A stretch of DNA of 64,000 bases from the NCBI RefSeq assembly GCF_010501095.1, contig NZ_QVMP01000013.1:1-64000 (forward strand). Direction: 5' to 3'. The position numbers and the translations under genes were made by a program. Numbering within the stretch: the first letter of the stretch is position 1; every line of letters starts with the position of its first letter. Below are positions 33,776 through 42,191 of this stretch, piece by piece. The stretch comes from Dysgonomonas sp. 520 (lineage in GTDB: Bacteria > Bacteroidota > Bacteroidia > Bacteroidales > Dysgonomonadaceae). The notes beneath the pieces are model-generated. The model was not told where the DNA came from. It made no database searches and was given only the letters and a program-made list of their open reading frames with translations.

Positions 33776-35779
33776 ATGTCAAAAATAGGAGTATTTGTTT
33801 GCCATTGTGGTGAGAACATCAGTGCGACTGTCGATTGTAAGAAAGTTGCGGAAGAGGCTGCCAAGTTAACAGGCGTTGAAGTGAGTCTCGACTATAAGTA
33901 TATGTGTTCCGATCCGGGTCAGACGATTATAAAAGAGGCAATAAAAGAAAAGGGTTTGACAGGGGTTGTGGTAGCTGCCTGCTCGCCACGTATGCACGAG
34001 CCAACATTCAGAAAAGCTTGTGCCGAAGCGGGATTGAATCCTTTTATGTGCGAAATGACAAACCTGCGCGAGCATTGTTCGTGGGTGCACGAAAAAAATG
34101 ACCAAACCACCGAAAAAGCTATTGATCTTGTTCGCATGTTGGTTGAAAAGACCAAACTGAACAAGCCTTTGAACGAGATAAAAGTTCCCGTTTCGAAGAA
34201 AGCATTGGTTATTGGAGGTGGTATTGCCGGAATTCAGGCAAGTTTGGATATTGCGAATGCCGGTCATCAGGTTATTCTGGTTGAGAAAGAGGCTTCGATA
34301 GGAGGGCACATGTCTCAACTATCCGAAACATTCCCAACACTCGACTGCTCTCAATGTATCTTAACGCCTCGAATGGTGGAAGTGGCTCAGCATCCGAACA
34401 TTACACTTTATAACTATGCCGAATTGGAAAGCCTTGATGGTTTCATCGGAAACTTTAAGGCAACAATCCGCCTGAAAGCGAAAAGCGTTGACCCTAAAGC
34501 ATGTACGGGTTGCGGTGCTTGTTACAACAAATGCCCGAAGAAGAAGATCCCCAGTGAATTTAACGAAGGATTGGGTATGCGTACGGCTATCTATACGCCT
34601 TTCCCTCAGGCTGTTCCGAATAAGCCTGTGATTGATAAAGAGAATTGTAACTATTATAAGAACGGCAAATGTAAGATTTGCGAAAAAGTATGTCCTACGG
34701 GAGCAATTGAATTTGACAAACCGGACGAATTTGTAACGGAAAATGTCGGAGCAATTGTTTTAGCAACAGGCTTTAATGTGCTGAAACCTGATTTCTTCCC
34801 GGAATATGGATATGGTCAGTTTAAGGATGTGATCACAGGTCTTCAGTTCGAAAGGCTTGCATCTGCATCAGGACCAACCTTAGGCGAAATTCGCCGTCCA
34901 TCAGATGGTAAAGTGCCTCAGAAAGTGGTGTTTATAGCTTGTGCAGGTTCTCGTGACCCGGCTAAAGGTATTCCATATTGTTCTAAAATATGTTGTATGT
35001 ATACTGCCAAACATGCTATGCTTTATCAACATAAAGTGCATGGTGGAGAATCCACAGTTTTCTATATGGATATTCGTGCAGGAGGAAAGAACTATGAAGA
35101 GTTTGTTCGTCGTGCGATAGAAGAAGACGGAGCAAACTATGTTCGTGGACGTGTTGCACGTATCTATGAGAAAGACGGAAAACTGATAGTAAAAGGAGTG
35201 GATACGTTGTTGGGCGCAAAACCTGTTGAAATAGAAGCAGATATGGTTGTTCTTGCTAGTGCGGGTGTTGCAAATTGCGGGGCAGAAGAATTAGCTCAAA
35301 AAATGCACGTATCGTACGACCCATATAAATTCTTTGCGGAGGCTCATCCCAAATTGAAGCCGGTAGAGACAAATACGGCAGGTATCTATTTGTGTGGTGC
35401 ATGTCAGGCTCCGAAAGATATTCCCGATACGGTGGCAACGGCTTCCGGTGCTGCGGCTAAAGTGATTGGGTTGTTCTCGAAAGACGAACTGACTCGCGAG
35501 CCTTTGGTGGCTGTGGTAAACAGGATAGCCTCGCACGATGTATCTACTTGTGTAGGATGTTTTATGTGCCAGACGGCATGTCCTTATCAGGCAATTGAGC
35601 GGGAAGAGGTGAAGAACAGAGCCGGAGAAGTGATAAAGACAGTTGCCAGAGTGAATCCGGGACTGTGTCAGGGTTGTGGAACTTGTGTTTCCTTCTGTCG
35701 ATCTAAGTCGATTGACATTCAAGGTTTCTCTAACGAGCAAATGTATGCCGAAGTATTGGCTGTTTTGAACACCCCTTAA
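33776..35779 (+). CDS. hdrA: Heterodisulfide reductase subunit A-like flavoprotein
   Basis: 667 residues. N-terminal Cys-rich insert (VFVCHCGENI, AACSPRMHEPTFRKA), FAD Rossmann motif VIGGGIAGIQASLDIA (~147-162), PTLDCSQCILTPRM, ferredoxin clusters CTGCGACYNKCP and CKICEKVCPTGA in the middle, and C-terminal clusters CVGCFMCQTACP and CQGCGTCVSFC. This is the electron-bifurcating core: its FAD splits electrons between ferredoxin and the HdrB disulfide. The stop codon lies in a small hairpin (35772-35796). Confidence 0.92.
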   Translation: MSKIGVFVCHCGENISATVDCKKVAEEAAKLTGVEVSLDYKYMCSDPGQTIIKEAIKEKGLTGVVVAACSPRMHEPTFRKACAEAGLNPFMCEMTNLREHCSWVHEKNDQTTEKAIDLVRMLVEKTKLNKPLNEIKVPVSKKALVIGGGIAGIQASLDIANAGHQVILVEKEASIGGHMSQLSETFPTLDCSQCILTPRMVEVAQHPNITLYNYAELESLDGFIGNFKATIRLKAKSVDPKACTGCGACYNKCPKKKIPSEFNEGLGMRTAIYTPFPQAVPNKPVIDKENCNYYKNGKCKICEKVCPTGAIEFDKPDEFVTENVGAIVLATGFNVLKPDFFPEYGYGQFKDVITGLQFERLASASGPTLGEIRRPSDGKVPQKVVFIACAGSRDPAKGIPYCSKICCMYTAKHAMLYQHKVHGGESTVFYMDIRAGGKNYEEFVRRAIEEDGANYVRGRVARIYEKDGKLIVKGVDTLLGAKPVEIEADMVVLASAGVANCGAEELAQKMHVSYDPYKFFAEAHPKLKPVETNTAGIYLCGACQAPKDIPDTVATASGAAAKVIGLFSKDELTREPLVAVVNRIASHDVSTCVGCFMCQTACPYQAIEREEVKNRAGEVIKTVARVNPGLCQGCGTCVSFCRSKSIDIQGFSNEQMYAEVLAVLNTP

Positions 35780-35855
35780 ATCTCCAAATGAAGGGGATTA
35801 TATCTCTGGTTTAAGTGGAAAAAGTGAAATTATTATATATAAAACAAAATAAAAA

Positions 35856-35872
35856 CCTCCCTTTTGGGGAGG
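35856..35872 (+). promoter_or_regulatory. Hairpin and SD-like leader before flxD
   Basis: CCTCCC/GGGAGG hairpin with a 5-base loop, followed by GGAGGGG 4 bases before the flxD ATG at 35886 (reading GGAGGGGTTTATG). A purine-rich SD-like site this strong is unusual beside the A-rich leaders elsewhere here. A second hairpin CCCCTT/AAGGGG (35772-35796) overlaps the hdrA stop. Together they may tune the hdr/flx stoichiometry. Confidence 0.4.
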
Positions 35873-35885
35873 ATTGGAGGGGTTT

Positions 35886-36383
35886 ATGAATAACGAATTT
35901 GAACCAAAAGTAGTAGCTTTCGTGTGCAACTGGTGTACGTATGCCGGAGCCGACCTGACGGGAACCAGCCGCATAAAATATGCTTCGAATGTGAAGATTG
36001 TACGCTTCCCATGTACGGGGCGTATCGACTTTATGCTGTTGCTGAAAGCATTTGCAAATGGTGCGGATGGTATCATCGTTTCGGGTTGCCATCCCAATGA
36101 CTGTCACTATACATCAGGAAATTTCCATGCCCGTCGCCGTTGGATACTCTTCCGAAGTCTGCTCGATTTTATGGGAATTGATATCAATCGTATTCAATTT
36201 TCGTGGGTATCGGCTGCCGAGGGAGCTAAATGGGCAGATATTGTGAATAAGACAGTTACGAACATTCGGGAACTGGGTCCTTACATGGAATATCGTAGGG
36301 CGGCTAATTTTTTGGAAGCGAACGAAGAAGAGTTGACGAAAGAATTGGCTCGAAATAAAGAAGAGGAGGTGAAACATGGCTGA
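35886..36383 (+). CDS. flxD: MvhD/FlxD-like iron-sulfur subunit
   Basis: 165 residues from the ATG at 35886 (MNNEFEPKVVAFVCNWCTYA); an ATG at 35874 upstream would add four residues. [2Fe-2S] family of methyl-viologen hydrogenase delta subunit: CNWCTYAGADLTG, VRFPCTGRIDFM, SGCHPNDCHYTSGN and ARRRW. In Mvh-Hdr and Flx-Hdr complexes this subunit passes electrons into HdrA. Its 3' end overlaps the next gene by 8 bases, indicating tight coupling. Confidence 0.88.
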   Translation: MNNEFEPKVVAFVCNWCTYAGADLTGTSRIKYASNVKIVRFPCTGRIDFMLLLKAFANGADGIIVSGCHPNDCHYTSGNFHARRRWILFRSLLDFMGIDINRIQFSWVSAAEGAKWADIVNKTVTNIRELGPYMEYRRAANFLEANEEELTKELARNKEEEVKHG

Positions 36384-37164
36384 ACTGAACAGTAAAGTAA
36401 AAGAGCTTTTTGAAAAAGACCTGATAGACATTTTCATCGGTTACGAAGAAGGAACACGAAACCCTCGTCCATATTTTGCTTATTCGGCGCAAGATGCAGA
36501 TAATCTTGTGTTTAACGATAAGTGTCAAGGAAATCTGGCAGTTTATCTTACCCGTAAAGATTTAGTCGGAGGAAAACGGGTTGGTATTTCTGCATCCTAT
36601 TTTGCATTGAAAAGTATTTCGCAATTGTTCGACGAAAACCAACTGAAAGAAGATCTTCTTATCGTTTTAGGAATGAAAGAAGATGGTTCTATTCTGGAGT
36701 TTAAAGGATTGGACGAAATAAGAACATATTTGAGCGAAGCGAAAGCCCCATCGAAACAAAAAGATGATGAATTGTTGAAAGAATTGTCTGAAATGTCTCA
36801 GGCTGAACGTTGGCAGTTTTGGTCAGACGAATTATCCAAATGCTTCAAATGTTATGCTTGCCGTGCAGCTTGCCCGATGTGTTATTGTACAAAATGTATC
36901 ATTGAGGTGAATCGCCCGCAATGGATACAGCCTTGGATTTCGACGCAGGGCAATATGGAATGGCAAATAAACCGTGTGATGCACATGGCCGGGCGTTGTT
37001 CCGACTGTGGATCGTGTGGCGCGGCTTGTCCTATCGGAATCCCGATTCATTTGCTGACTCATATGATGACGAAAACAGTTGCAGCTAATTTCGGTGAATC
37101 GAACGAGCAAGGAAATGTGCTTTCTACATTTAAACCGGATGACAAAGAAAACTTTATATTGTAA
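36376..37164 (+). CDS. flxC: FlxC-like 4Fe-4S protein
   Basis: 262 residues. N-terminal ~150 residues without obvious motif, then CFKCYACRAACPMCYC and CSDCGSCGAACPIGIP as two cysteine clusters in the C-terminal third. The gene overlaps flxD and is followed after 6 bases by flxB. In FlxABCD-HdrABC systems such ferredoxin-like subunits carry electrons between the NADH-oxidising FlxA and FlxD/HdrA. The C/B labels follow gene context and size, so they could be swapped. Confidence 0.75.
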   Translation: MAELNSKVKELFEKDLIDIFIGYEEGTRNPRPYFAYSAQDADNLVFNDKCQGNLAVYLTRKDLVGGKRVGISASYFALKSISQLFDENQLKEDLLIVLGMKEDGSILEFKGLDEIRTYLSEAKAPSKQKDDELLKELSEMSQAERWQFWSDELSKCFKCYACRAACPMCYCTKCIIEVNRPQWIQPWISTQGNMEWQINRVMHMAGRCSDCGSCGAACPIGIPIHLLTHMMTKTVAANFGESNEQGNVLSTFKPDDKENFIL

Positions 37165-37170
37165 GAAGTT

Positions 37171-38193
37171 ATGGAAAGAAAATATATATCCCAAGACTCA
37201 TTAAAAACGTGGTTGAGCAAACTCAATGATGAGGGCAAACATATTTATGCACCTGTGGCAAAGGGCGATAAGACGGATTTTAAGCATATAAAATCGGTCG
37301 GCGAAATTTCGATGGAGCATATTCAAACAACACAATCGGCTAAAGCAATTGCATTTCCTCGCACCGAAAAACTATTTTCCTACACAAAGAATAAGGGGGA
37401 TGTTTCTCTGCAAGATTACGATTCGAGCGTGATTCCCGAAACAGTTGTTTTTGGTTTGCATCCTTGTGATGCAGCCGGATTTCGCCCGTTATCAAATATT
37501 TTCAATTGGGGTACACCCGATACGCCTTTCAACGAAAGGATGAAACGTACCACGCTGATTGCCTTAAGCTGTTCGCAGTGCGACGAGGCGTGTTTTTGTA
37601 CGTCAGTGAACGGAAGTCCCGGAAATACCGAGGGCAGCGATATTCTTCTTACAAAGATTAAAGACGGTTATTTGGTTGAAGTGGTAACCGATAAGGGCAA
37701 GGAACTCGTATCTAAATATGAAAATCTATTTGACGCAGCACCGGAGGTAAACAAGGAAGAATTTTTAGCCAACGTTCCTCAAAAGTTCGGTTTGGAAGAA
37801 CTGCAACAGCGAATATCCAATATGTTCGAAAGCGAGGTCTGGAAACAGCAATCGGCTCGTTGTCTTGGCTGTGGAGCTTGTGCATTTGTTTGTCCTACAT
37901 GTGCTTGTTTCGACATTCAGGAAGACAATAAGGGCAGTAAAGGAAGCCGGCTTCGCTGTTGGGATTCTTGCGGATTCTCCCTGTTTACTGTTCATACATC
38001 GGGGCACAATCCTCGTGAAGTGCAGAGCCAGAGATGGAGGCAACGTTTGTTGCACAAATTTTCGTATATGCCCGAACGCCTTTCGGTAAGAGGCTGTACG
38101 GGTTGTGGACGCTGTTCAAGGGCTTGTCCGGTGGATATGAATATTGCGGAGCATCTTAGCTCAATTAGTAAATTGGAAAATGTAGAAAAATAA
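37171..38193 (+). CDS. flxB: FlxB-like 4Fe-4S protein (AsrA-related)
   Basis: 340 residues. Resembles anaerobic sulfite reductase subunit A: GLHPCDAAGFRPL, LSCSQCDEACFCTSV, then two 4Fe-4S clusters CLGCGACAFVCPTCACF and CTGCGRCSRACPVDM. It is placed between FlxC and the FAD/NAD subunit, as in Flx clusters. Predicted to be an electron carrier of the NADH dehydrogenase module, cytoplasmic. Confidence 0.8.
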   Translation: MERKYISQDSLKTWLSKLNDEGKHIYAPVAKGDKTDFKHIKSVGEISMEHIQTTQSAKAIAFPRTEKLFSYTKNKGDVSLQDYDSSVIPETVVFGLHPCDAAGFRPLSNIFNWGTPDTPFNERMKRTTLIALSCSQCDEACFCTSVNGSPGNTEGSDILLTKIKDGYLVEVVTDKGKELVSKYENLFDAAPEVNKEEFLANVPQKFGLEELQQRISNMFESEVWKQQSARCLGCGACAFVCPTCACFDIQEDNKGSKGSRLRCWDSCGFSLFTVHTSGHNPREVQSQRWRQRLLHKFSYMPERLSVRGCTGCGRCSRACPVDMNIAEHLSSISKLENVEK

Positions 38194-38217
38194 GTGTTAA
38201 CCGATAACTGATAACTG

Positions 38218-39057
38218 ATGACTGAAAAAAATATATATCTTCCTTATTTAATGACTGTTGAGAAAATAACTCAAGAGGCTCCGGGTGTGAAAACTCTGAG
38301 ATTGAAATTTAAGGATGAAGAAGACGAGAAAAATTTTAGTTTCAAAGCAGGACAATTTGCCGAATACTCGGCTTTTGGCGAAGGGGAGTGTACTTTTTGT
38401 ATAGCTTCCTCACCAACCCGTAAAGGCTATGTGGAATGTACTTTCCGTGAAGCAGGGCGGGTTACTTCGGCTTTGGCTAAATTGGAAGAAGGAGACACGA
38501 TGGGTTTCAGAGGCCCTTATGGAAATACGTTTCCGATTGATGAATGGAAAGGAAAAAACTTGCTATTCATAGCCGGTGGTATCGCCTTGCCTCCTATGCG
38601 TTGCGTGATTTGGAATGCCTTGGATACACGCGAAAATTTCAAGGATATTAGCATCCTTTATGGTGCAAAATCGGTTGCCGATCTGGTTTATAAGCACGAA
38701 TTGAAAGAGTGGGACGAAATGCCTGACGTGAAACTGGTAACAACCGTTGACCCGGGTGGCGAAACTCCCGACTGGAAAGGAGAGGTTGGCTTTGTTCCTT
38801 CCGTATTGGAAAAAATGAACCCTTCTCCCGAAAATACGATTGCAATTGTTTGCGGGCCTCCCGTAATGATAAAGTTTACTTTTCCTGTACTTGAAAAGCT
38901 CGGTTTTAAATCGGAGAATATCTACACAACTCTCGAAAACCGCATGAAGTGTGGGGTAGGGAAGTGTGGGCGTTGCAATGTCGGTAATAAATATGTCTGT
39001 AAAGACGGTCCTGTGTTCTCGAAAGTGGAACTGGAATCACTACCTGCCGAATATTAA
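38218..39057 (+). CDS. flxA: FlxA-like FAD/NAD(H) oxidoreductase subunit
   Basis: 279 residues. Ferredoxin-reductase fold: FAD domain (~1-105, KAGQFAEYSAFGEGE and CTFCIASSPTRKGY), NAD-binding domain (FIAGGIALPPMR at ~120), and a C-terminal [2Fe-2S] site KCGVGKCGRCNVGN. Related to dihydroorotate dehydrogenase electron-transfer subunit and HydG-type sulfhydrogenase gamma. As the last gene of the cluster it should oxidise NADH and feed HdrABC. A terminator follows. Confidence 0.85.
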   Translation: MTEKNIYLPYLMTVEKITQEAPGVKTLRLKFKDEEDEKNFSFKAGQFAEYSAFGEGECTFCIASSPTRKGYVECTFREAGRVTSALAKLEEGDTMGFRGPYGNTFPIDEWKGKNLLFIAGGIALPPMRCVIWNALDTRENFKDISILYGAKSVADLVYKHELKEWDEMPDVKLVTTVDPGGETPDWKGEVGFVPSVLEKMNPSPENTIAIVCGPPVMIKFTFPVLEKLGFKSENIYTTLENRMKCGVGKCGRCNVGNKYVCKDGPVFSKVELESLPAEY

Positions 39058-39083
39058 CGATATTATATAAGAGAAATGGAAAT

Positions 39084-39118
39084 CCTGGCTTAATCTTTTG
39101 TAAGTCAGGTTTTTTTTA
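39084..39118 (+). terminator. Terminator of hdr-flx operon
   Basis: 9-bp hairpin CCTGGCTTA/TAAGTCAGG (one G-T pair) then a T-tract. It overlaps the 3' end of the convergent TOPRIM-like gene. Confidence 0.8.
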
Positions 39119-39829
39119 TTTCGACATTCTCATTTTGTCCAAAATCGACAACAAATGATTGAGGGCGGGAATATCGTATCTGACATTGTTTTCCAGATTG
39201 TTGAAATCGAGTTTGTGCACCAGTTTTTGAACTTGCCAGTATTTTTTCGAATAATTGCGTCCAACAAGGCGGTATATTCTATCTAAATCCTGAGACGGAT
39301 GCTTCCTTTTCATTGCATTTTCGTGATAAGGGTCGAAGCCTAAATGACGTTTAATGAAATGACTAGTCAGCCTTTTATCTACCTTTTGCAAGTGGTTTGA
39401 TTCGGCAAGAAACCAAGTTTCAATTTCTTGAACCACAACAATGAAGTCTATTTCTTCGTGATATTTATGGAACTTCTTAGGAATAAACTTCAAGCCATGC
39501 TCCAACCGTTGCAAATCTTCTGTGGGTAAGGGGTAGAGGTCACGCATCCCGATAATGTAGCTGTAACCCGAATTAGCAAGAGAACCGACATTTTCCATCA
39601 CTTCCGATTTTACCCTGTTGTCGGCTCCGCAGTCGTAAATCAAAGCTGTGTATTTGGGGTTCAGAGGGATGTTTTTCTTTTTTGCAATTTCGTATCTGGG
39701 CACGCTGGAGCCACCTCTCGACCGTTTCAGGATGATGGACACATTGTCTCGTCCCAGAGCCTCTTCCACAAGGCTGGTTACGAAAATCTGCTCAGTTTGT
39801 CCTTCTACAAATATTGCAATCTTTTTCAT
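39116..39829 (-). CDS. TOPRIM-like protein (DUF4276 family)
   Basis: 237 residues. Opening KKIAIFVEGQTEQIFVTSLV contains the GxTE motif of DUF4276/TOPRIM-like proteins; FIVVVQEIETWFLAES gives the second conserved acidic patch and LIYDCGADNRVKSEV the middle. Such domains are often nucleases or RNA-acting partners of an ATPase. Start codon is 1 base after the AAA ATPase stop, so the pair is translationally coupled. An OLD/RloAB-like or other abortive defence role is plausible but not demonstrated. Confidence 0.7.
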   Translation of the reverse strand: MKKIAIFVEGQTEQIFVTSLVEEALGRDNVSIILKRSRGGSSVPRYEIAKKKNIPLNPKYTALIYDCGADNRVKSEVMENVGSLANSGYSYIIGMRDLYPLPTEDLQRLEHGLKFIPKKFHKYHEEIDFIVVVQEIETWFLAESNHLQKVDKRLTSHFIKRHLGFDPYHENAMKRKHPSQDLDRIYRLVGRNYSKKYWQVQKLVHKLDFNNLENNVRYDIPALNHLLSILDKMRMSK

Positions 39830-39830
39830 C

Positions 39831-40970
39831 TTAATCTTCCTGATCTATCGAAAATCCGTTCATATAAAATTGAGATGCCAGAAAGTCGAAGTTACTCATT
39901 CCGGTATACTTGAAATCGTCAAAGTTTTGTTTCGAGTTGTAGTAGTTATAAAATATCGCTTTATTTGGCTTACGCTCTATTACAGACCAATATTCAAGAG
40001 GAATGGCGTTCATAATATAACGATCGTTGGTGGTGAAAATTACCTGAATTTTCGAATCTTTCAATTTCTTTATAATCAGGTCGATCAGTCCCTTCGAACG
40101 ATCAAAATCCAATCCTTCGCCCAAATCGTCAATCAAAACGCAGAAAGAAACATTGTTGAGTAGAGCCATATTTAGTTGAACGATAAACGTCAATGCCCTG
40201 AACATTCCCTGCGACATTTCCAACTGTCCTGTTTTTTCCTCAAGATCAAGCTCTTTCACATAAATTCCAATGCCTTTCGTGCTCTCTTGAATGCCAATGG
40301 AGTCGATAGGATAGTCCAGAAACTTCATGTCTTCGATTATTTTCTGGTCGAAATTCTTGCCATACATTTTTTTTGCGGCATATACCATGTTCAGCACATC
40401 TTTGCGATTGGGCAATGTATGTTCCACATTTTTATCCAGTTCGTCCATGCTGTTTGCCAGTCTCTTTTTCTCGACCTGATTGGTGAAATTGGCTTTTTGC
40501 AGCGAATATCCCCAAAGGTAAAAACTGCCTAAGTAGGGAAATTCGGGATTGGTATGATTGGATACGACAAGTTTGTTGTCATTTTCATCGAAATCTATAA
40601 ATCCGTTTTTTTCTTCCGAATATATTTTGCGTTTTTTTCTGTCGAATTTACATTCTTTATTGATAAGTATCTGTTCCTCAATAACAACACTGTCCTTTAC
40701 ATGCAGGATGTACTCGTTTTTATCTCCGTCGTTATCAAAAACCAAATGATAGAAACTATCATTGAAAGGAATCTTTTCAATTTTTTTATCCAATGCCAGA
40801 AGTTCGGCAATCTCTCTGATTACCCCTAGAGTTCGGCTCTTTCCGGCGGCGTTTTTGCCTACAATCAGATTGATATTTCCGAATTGAACAAAATCATCGT
40901 TCCGGTCTTCAATCGACCACTCTTTAGGCTGACCCTCAAGCCTTTTGTATCTGAATGCTTTTAGTATCAT
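39831..40970 (-). CDS. AAA family ATPase (OLD/RecF-like)
   Basis: 379 residues. Walker A variant GKNAAGKS in an ABC-type ATPase start (NINLIVGKNAAGKSRTLGVI), signature-like SQGMFRALTF, Walker B CVLIDDLGEGLD, and downstream IQVIFTTNDRYIMNAIPL, typical of AAA_15/AAA_21 ATPases. It is paired with the downstream TOPRIM-like DUF4276 gene. Together they look like a two-gene sensor-effector module inserted between the hdr-flx operon and a coiled-coil protein gene. Confidence 0.8.
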   Translation of the reverse strand: MILKAFRYKRLEGQPKEWSIEDRNDDFVQFGNINLIVGKNAAGKSRTLGVIREIAELLALDKKIEKIPFNDSFYHLVFDNDGDKNEYILHVKDSVVIEEQILINKECKFDRKKRKIYSEEKNGFIDFDENDNKLVVSNHTNPEFPYLGSFYLWGYSLQKANFTNQVEKKRLANSMDELDKNVEHTLPNRKDVLNMVYAAKKMYGKNFDQKIIEDMKFLDYPIDSIGIQESTKGIGIYVKELDLEEKTGQLEMSQGMFRALTFIVQLNMALLNNVSFCVLIDDLGEGLDFDRSKGLIDLIIKKLKDSKIQVIFTTNDRYIMNAIPLEYWSVIERKPNKAIFYNYYNSKQNFDDFKYTGMSNFDFLASQFYMNGFSIDQED

Positions 40971-41012
40971 AGTTATATGGATTTAGGTCGCAAACCTTTT
41001 TTTATACTTATC

Positions 41013-41915
41013 TTAATCTGAAAGCGTAAATCTTGAAGAACCAATCCTGTTACCGTCTGCAAAAATATCGACACGATAGGTTCCGGGCATTAAAAATTCT
41101 TCAACCTTCCAATACATTACAACAGAGGTTTCCTCACCCGTATATTCTACCAGTCTTTTCATCGAATAATTTACCTGTCTGTTTTCGTAAGCAAATGTAT
41201 TTGATGCACTTTTGGTCAACACACTATCGTCGGGTTTCATAATTCTCACATATATGTTTCTTTCTCCCGGTTCTGCGGTAATGTTTTTTGTGATGAGGAA
41301 TGAAACAACAAATTGCTCAATTTTCTTTATGTTTTTCTGGTCTTTTCCCTTTGCGTTTGTTGCTCTTACCGAGATATTTGTGGCATCCAACTTGGCTGCA
41401 AGGGTTACTTTCTCCGACAGGTTCGACTTTTCTTGCGATACCTGATTCAGTGCACGGCTTGTTTCCTGATATTTGTTCGTTATTTCAAGTTTTTCCTGTG
41501 TCAGTTGCTGATTGATTCTATTCAGGGAATCTATTTGTGCAACATACGATCTCAGTACCGATCGAAGTGTAGTTAACTCATCCTTAAGTCTTTTTATTTC
41601 TTTAGCATCGGACGATTTGGTTGCCTCAAGTTTTTTTATCTCTTCCATCAATCGTTGAACCTTAGTCTGTTCATTTTCAAGTTGATGAAGCAGAGAGTCG
41701 TTTCGTATATCGATTTTCAGCTCTTCATATTCTGCATCAAGGTTTTTATACTCATCCTCGATCTGTTGCCTCGAAAATTCAATTATTTCCTGATTCTCTT
41801 CCAGTTGTGTCTTTTGTTGGAGAATGAAGTACGCGGCAACCCCCAATCCGGCCAAAAGCAAGATGATGGCAACAATTAGAACATATTTTAATTTATTGTT
41901 TTTTTTCTCTTCCAT
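41013..41915 (-). CDS. Membrane-anchored coiled-coil protein
   Basis: 300 residues. A single membrane helix (YVLIVAIILLLAGLGVAAYF, ~11-30), a coiled coil to about residue 185, and a C-terminal beta domain (~195-300, containing YVRIMKPDDSVL and FLMPGTYRVDIF). The fold resembles conserved Bacteroidetes envelope proteins with an extracytoplasmic sensor or assembly domain; no specific function is known. Its -7 box lies at 41954-41961. It may be monocistronic. Confidence 0.7.
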   Translation of the reverse strand: MEEKKNNKLKYVLIVAIILLLAGLGVAAYFILQQKTQLEENQEIIEFSRQQIEDEYKNLDAEYEELKIDIRNDSLLHQLENEQTKVQRLMEEIKKLEATKSSDAKEIKRLKDELTTLRSVLRSYVAQIDSLNRINQQLTQEKLEITNKYQETSRALNQVSQEKSNLSEKVTLAAKLDATNISVRATNAKGKDQKNIKKIEQFVVSFLITKNITAEPGERNIYVRIMKPDDSVLTKSASNTFAYENRQVNYSMKRLVEYTGEETSVVMYWKVEEFLMPGTYRVDIFADGNRIGSSRFTLSD

Positions 41916-41953
41916 TACCCAAATTCGTTTAACATTGTGTACTTATATAAGAA

Positions 41954-41961
41954 CAAATATA
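41954..41961 (-). promoter_or_regulatory. -7 box of coiled-coil protein gene
   Basis: TATATTTG on the minus strand, 38 bases upstream of the ATG at 41915. -33 not evident. Confidence 0.4.
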
Positions 41962-42068
41962 AAACCTTTTTATCAGATAAGCCGTAAAACACCTTTTGGC
42001 TTTCAATTTTTTTAATAAATAGATTGAATTTATACAATTAAAACTTTCTTTATTTAAGAATAAGCACC

Positions 42069-42076
42069 TACTTTTG
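42069..42076 (+). promoter_or_regulatory. -7 box of mdh
   Basis: TACTTTTG fits TAnnTTTG, giving a leader of about 110 bases before the mdh ATG at 42192. Confidence 0.45.
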
Positions 42077-42191
42077 TTACTCTGATATTGGAGGCTGTAT
42101 CAATGATAATTTGATCATTATATCAGTCTTTTCGGGAATATGAGTATACTGAATGTAGTCACTAAATTATAAACTAAATAAATTAACTATT

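Noticed and set aside
42061..42191. Riboswitch in the mdh leader
   Set aside because: Leader is AT-rich with no recognised aptamer core.
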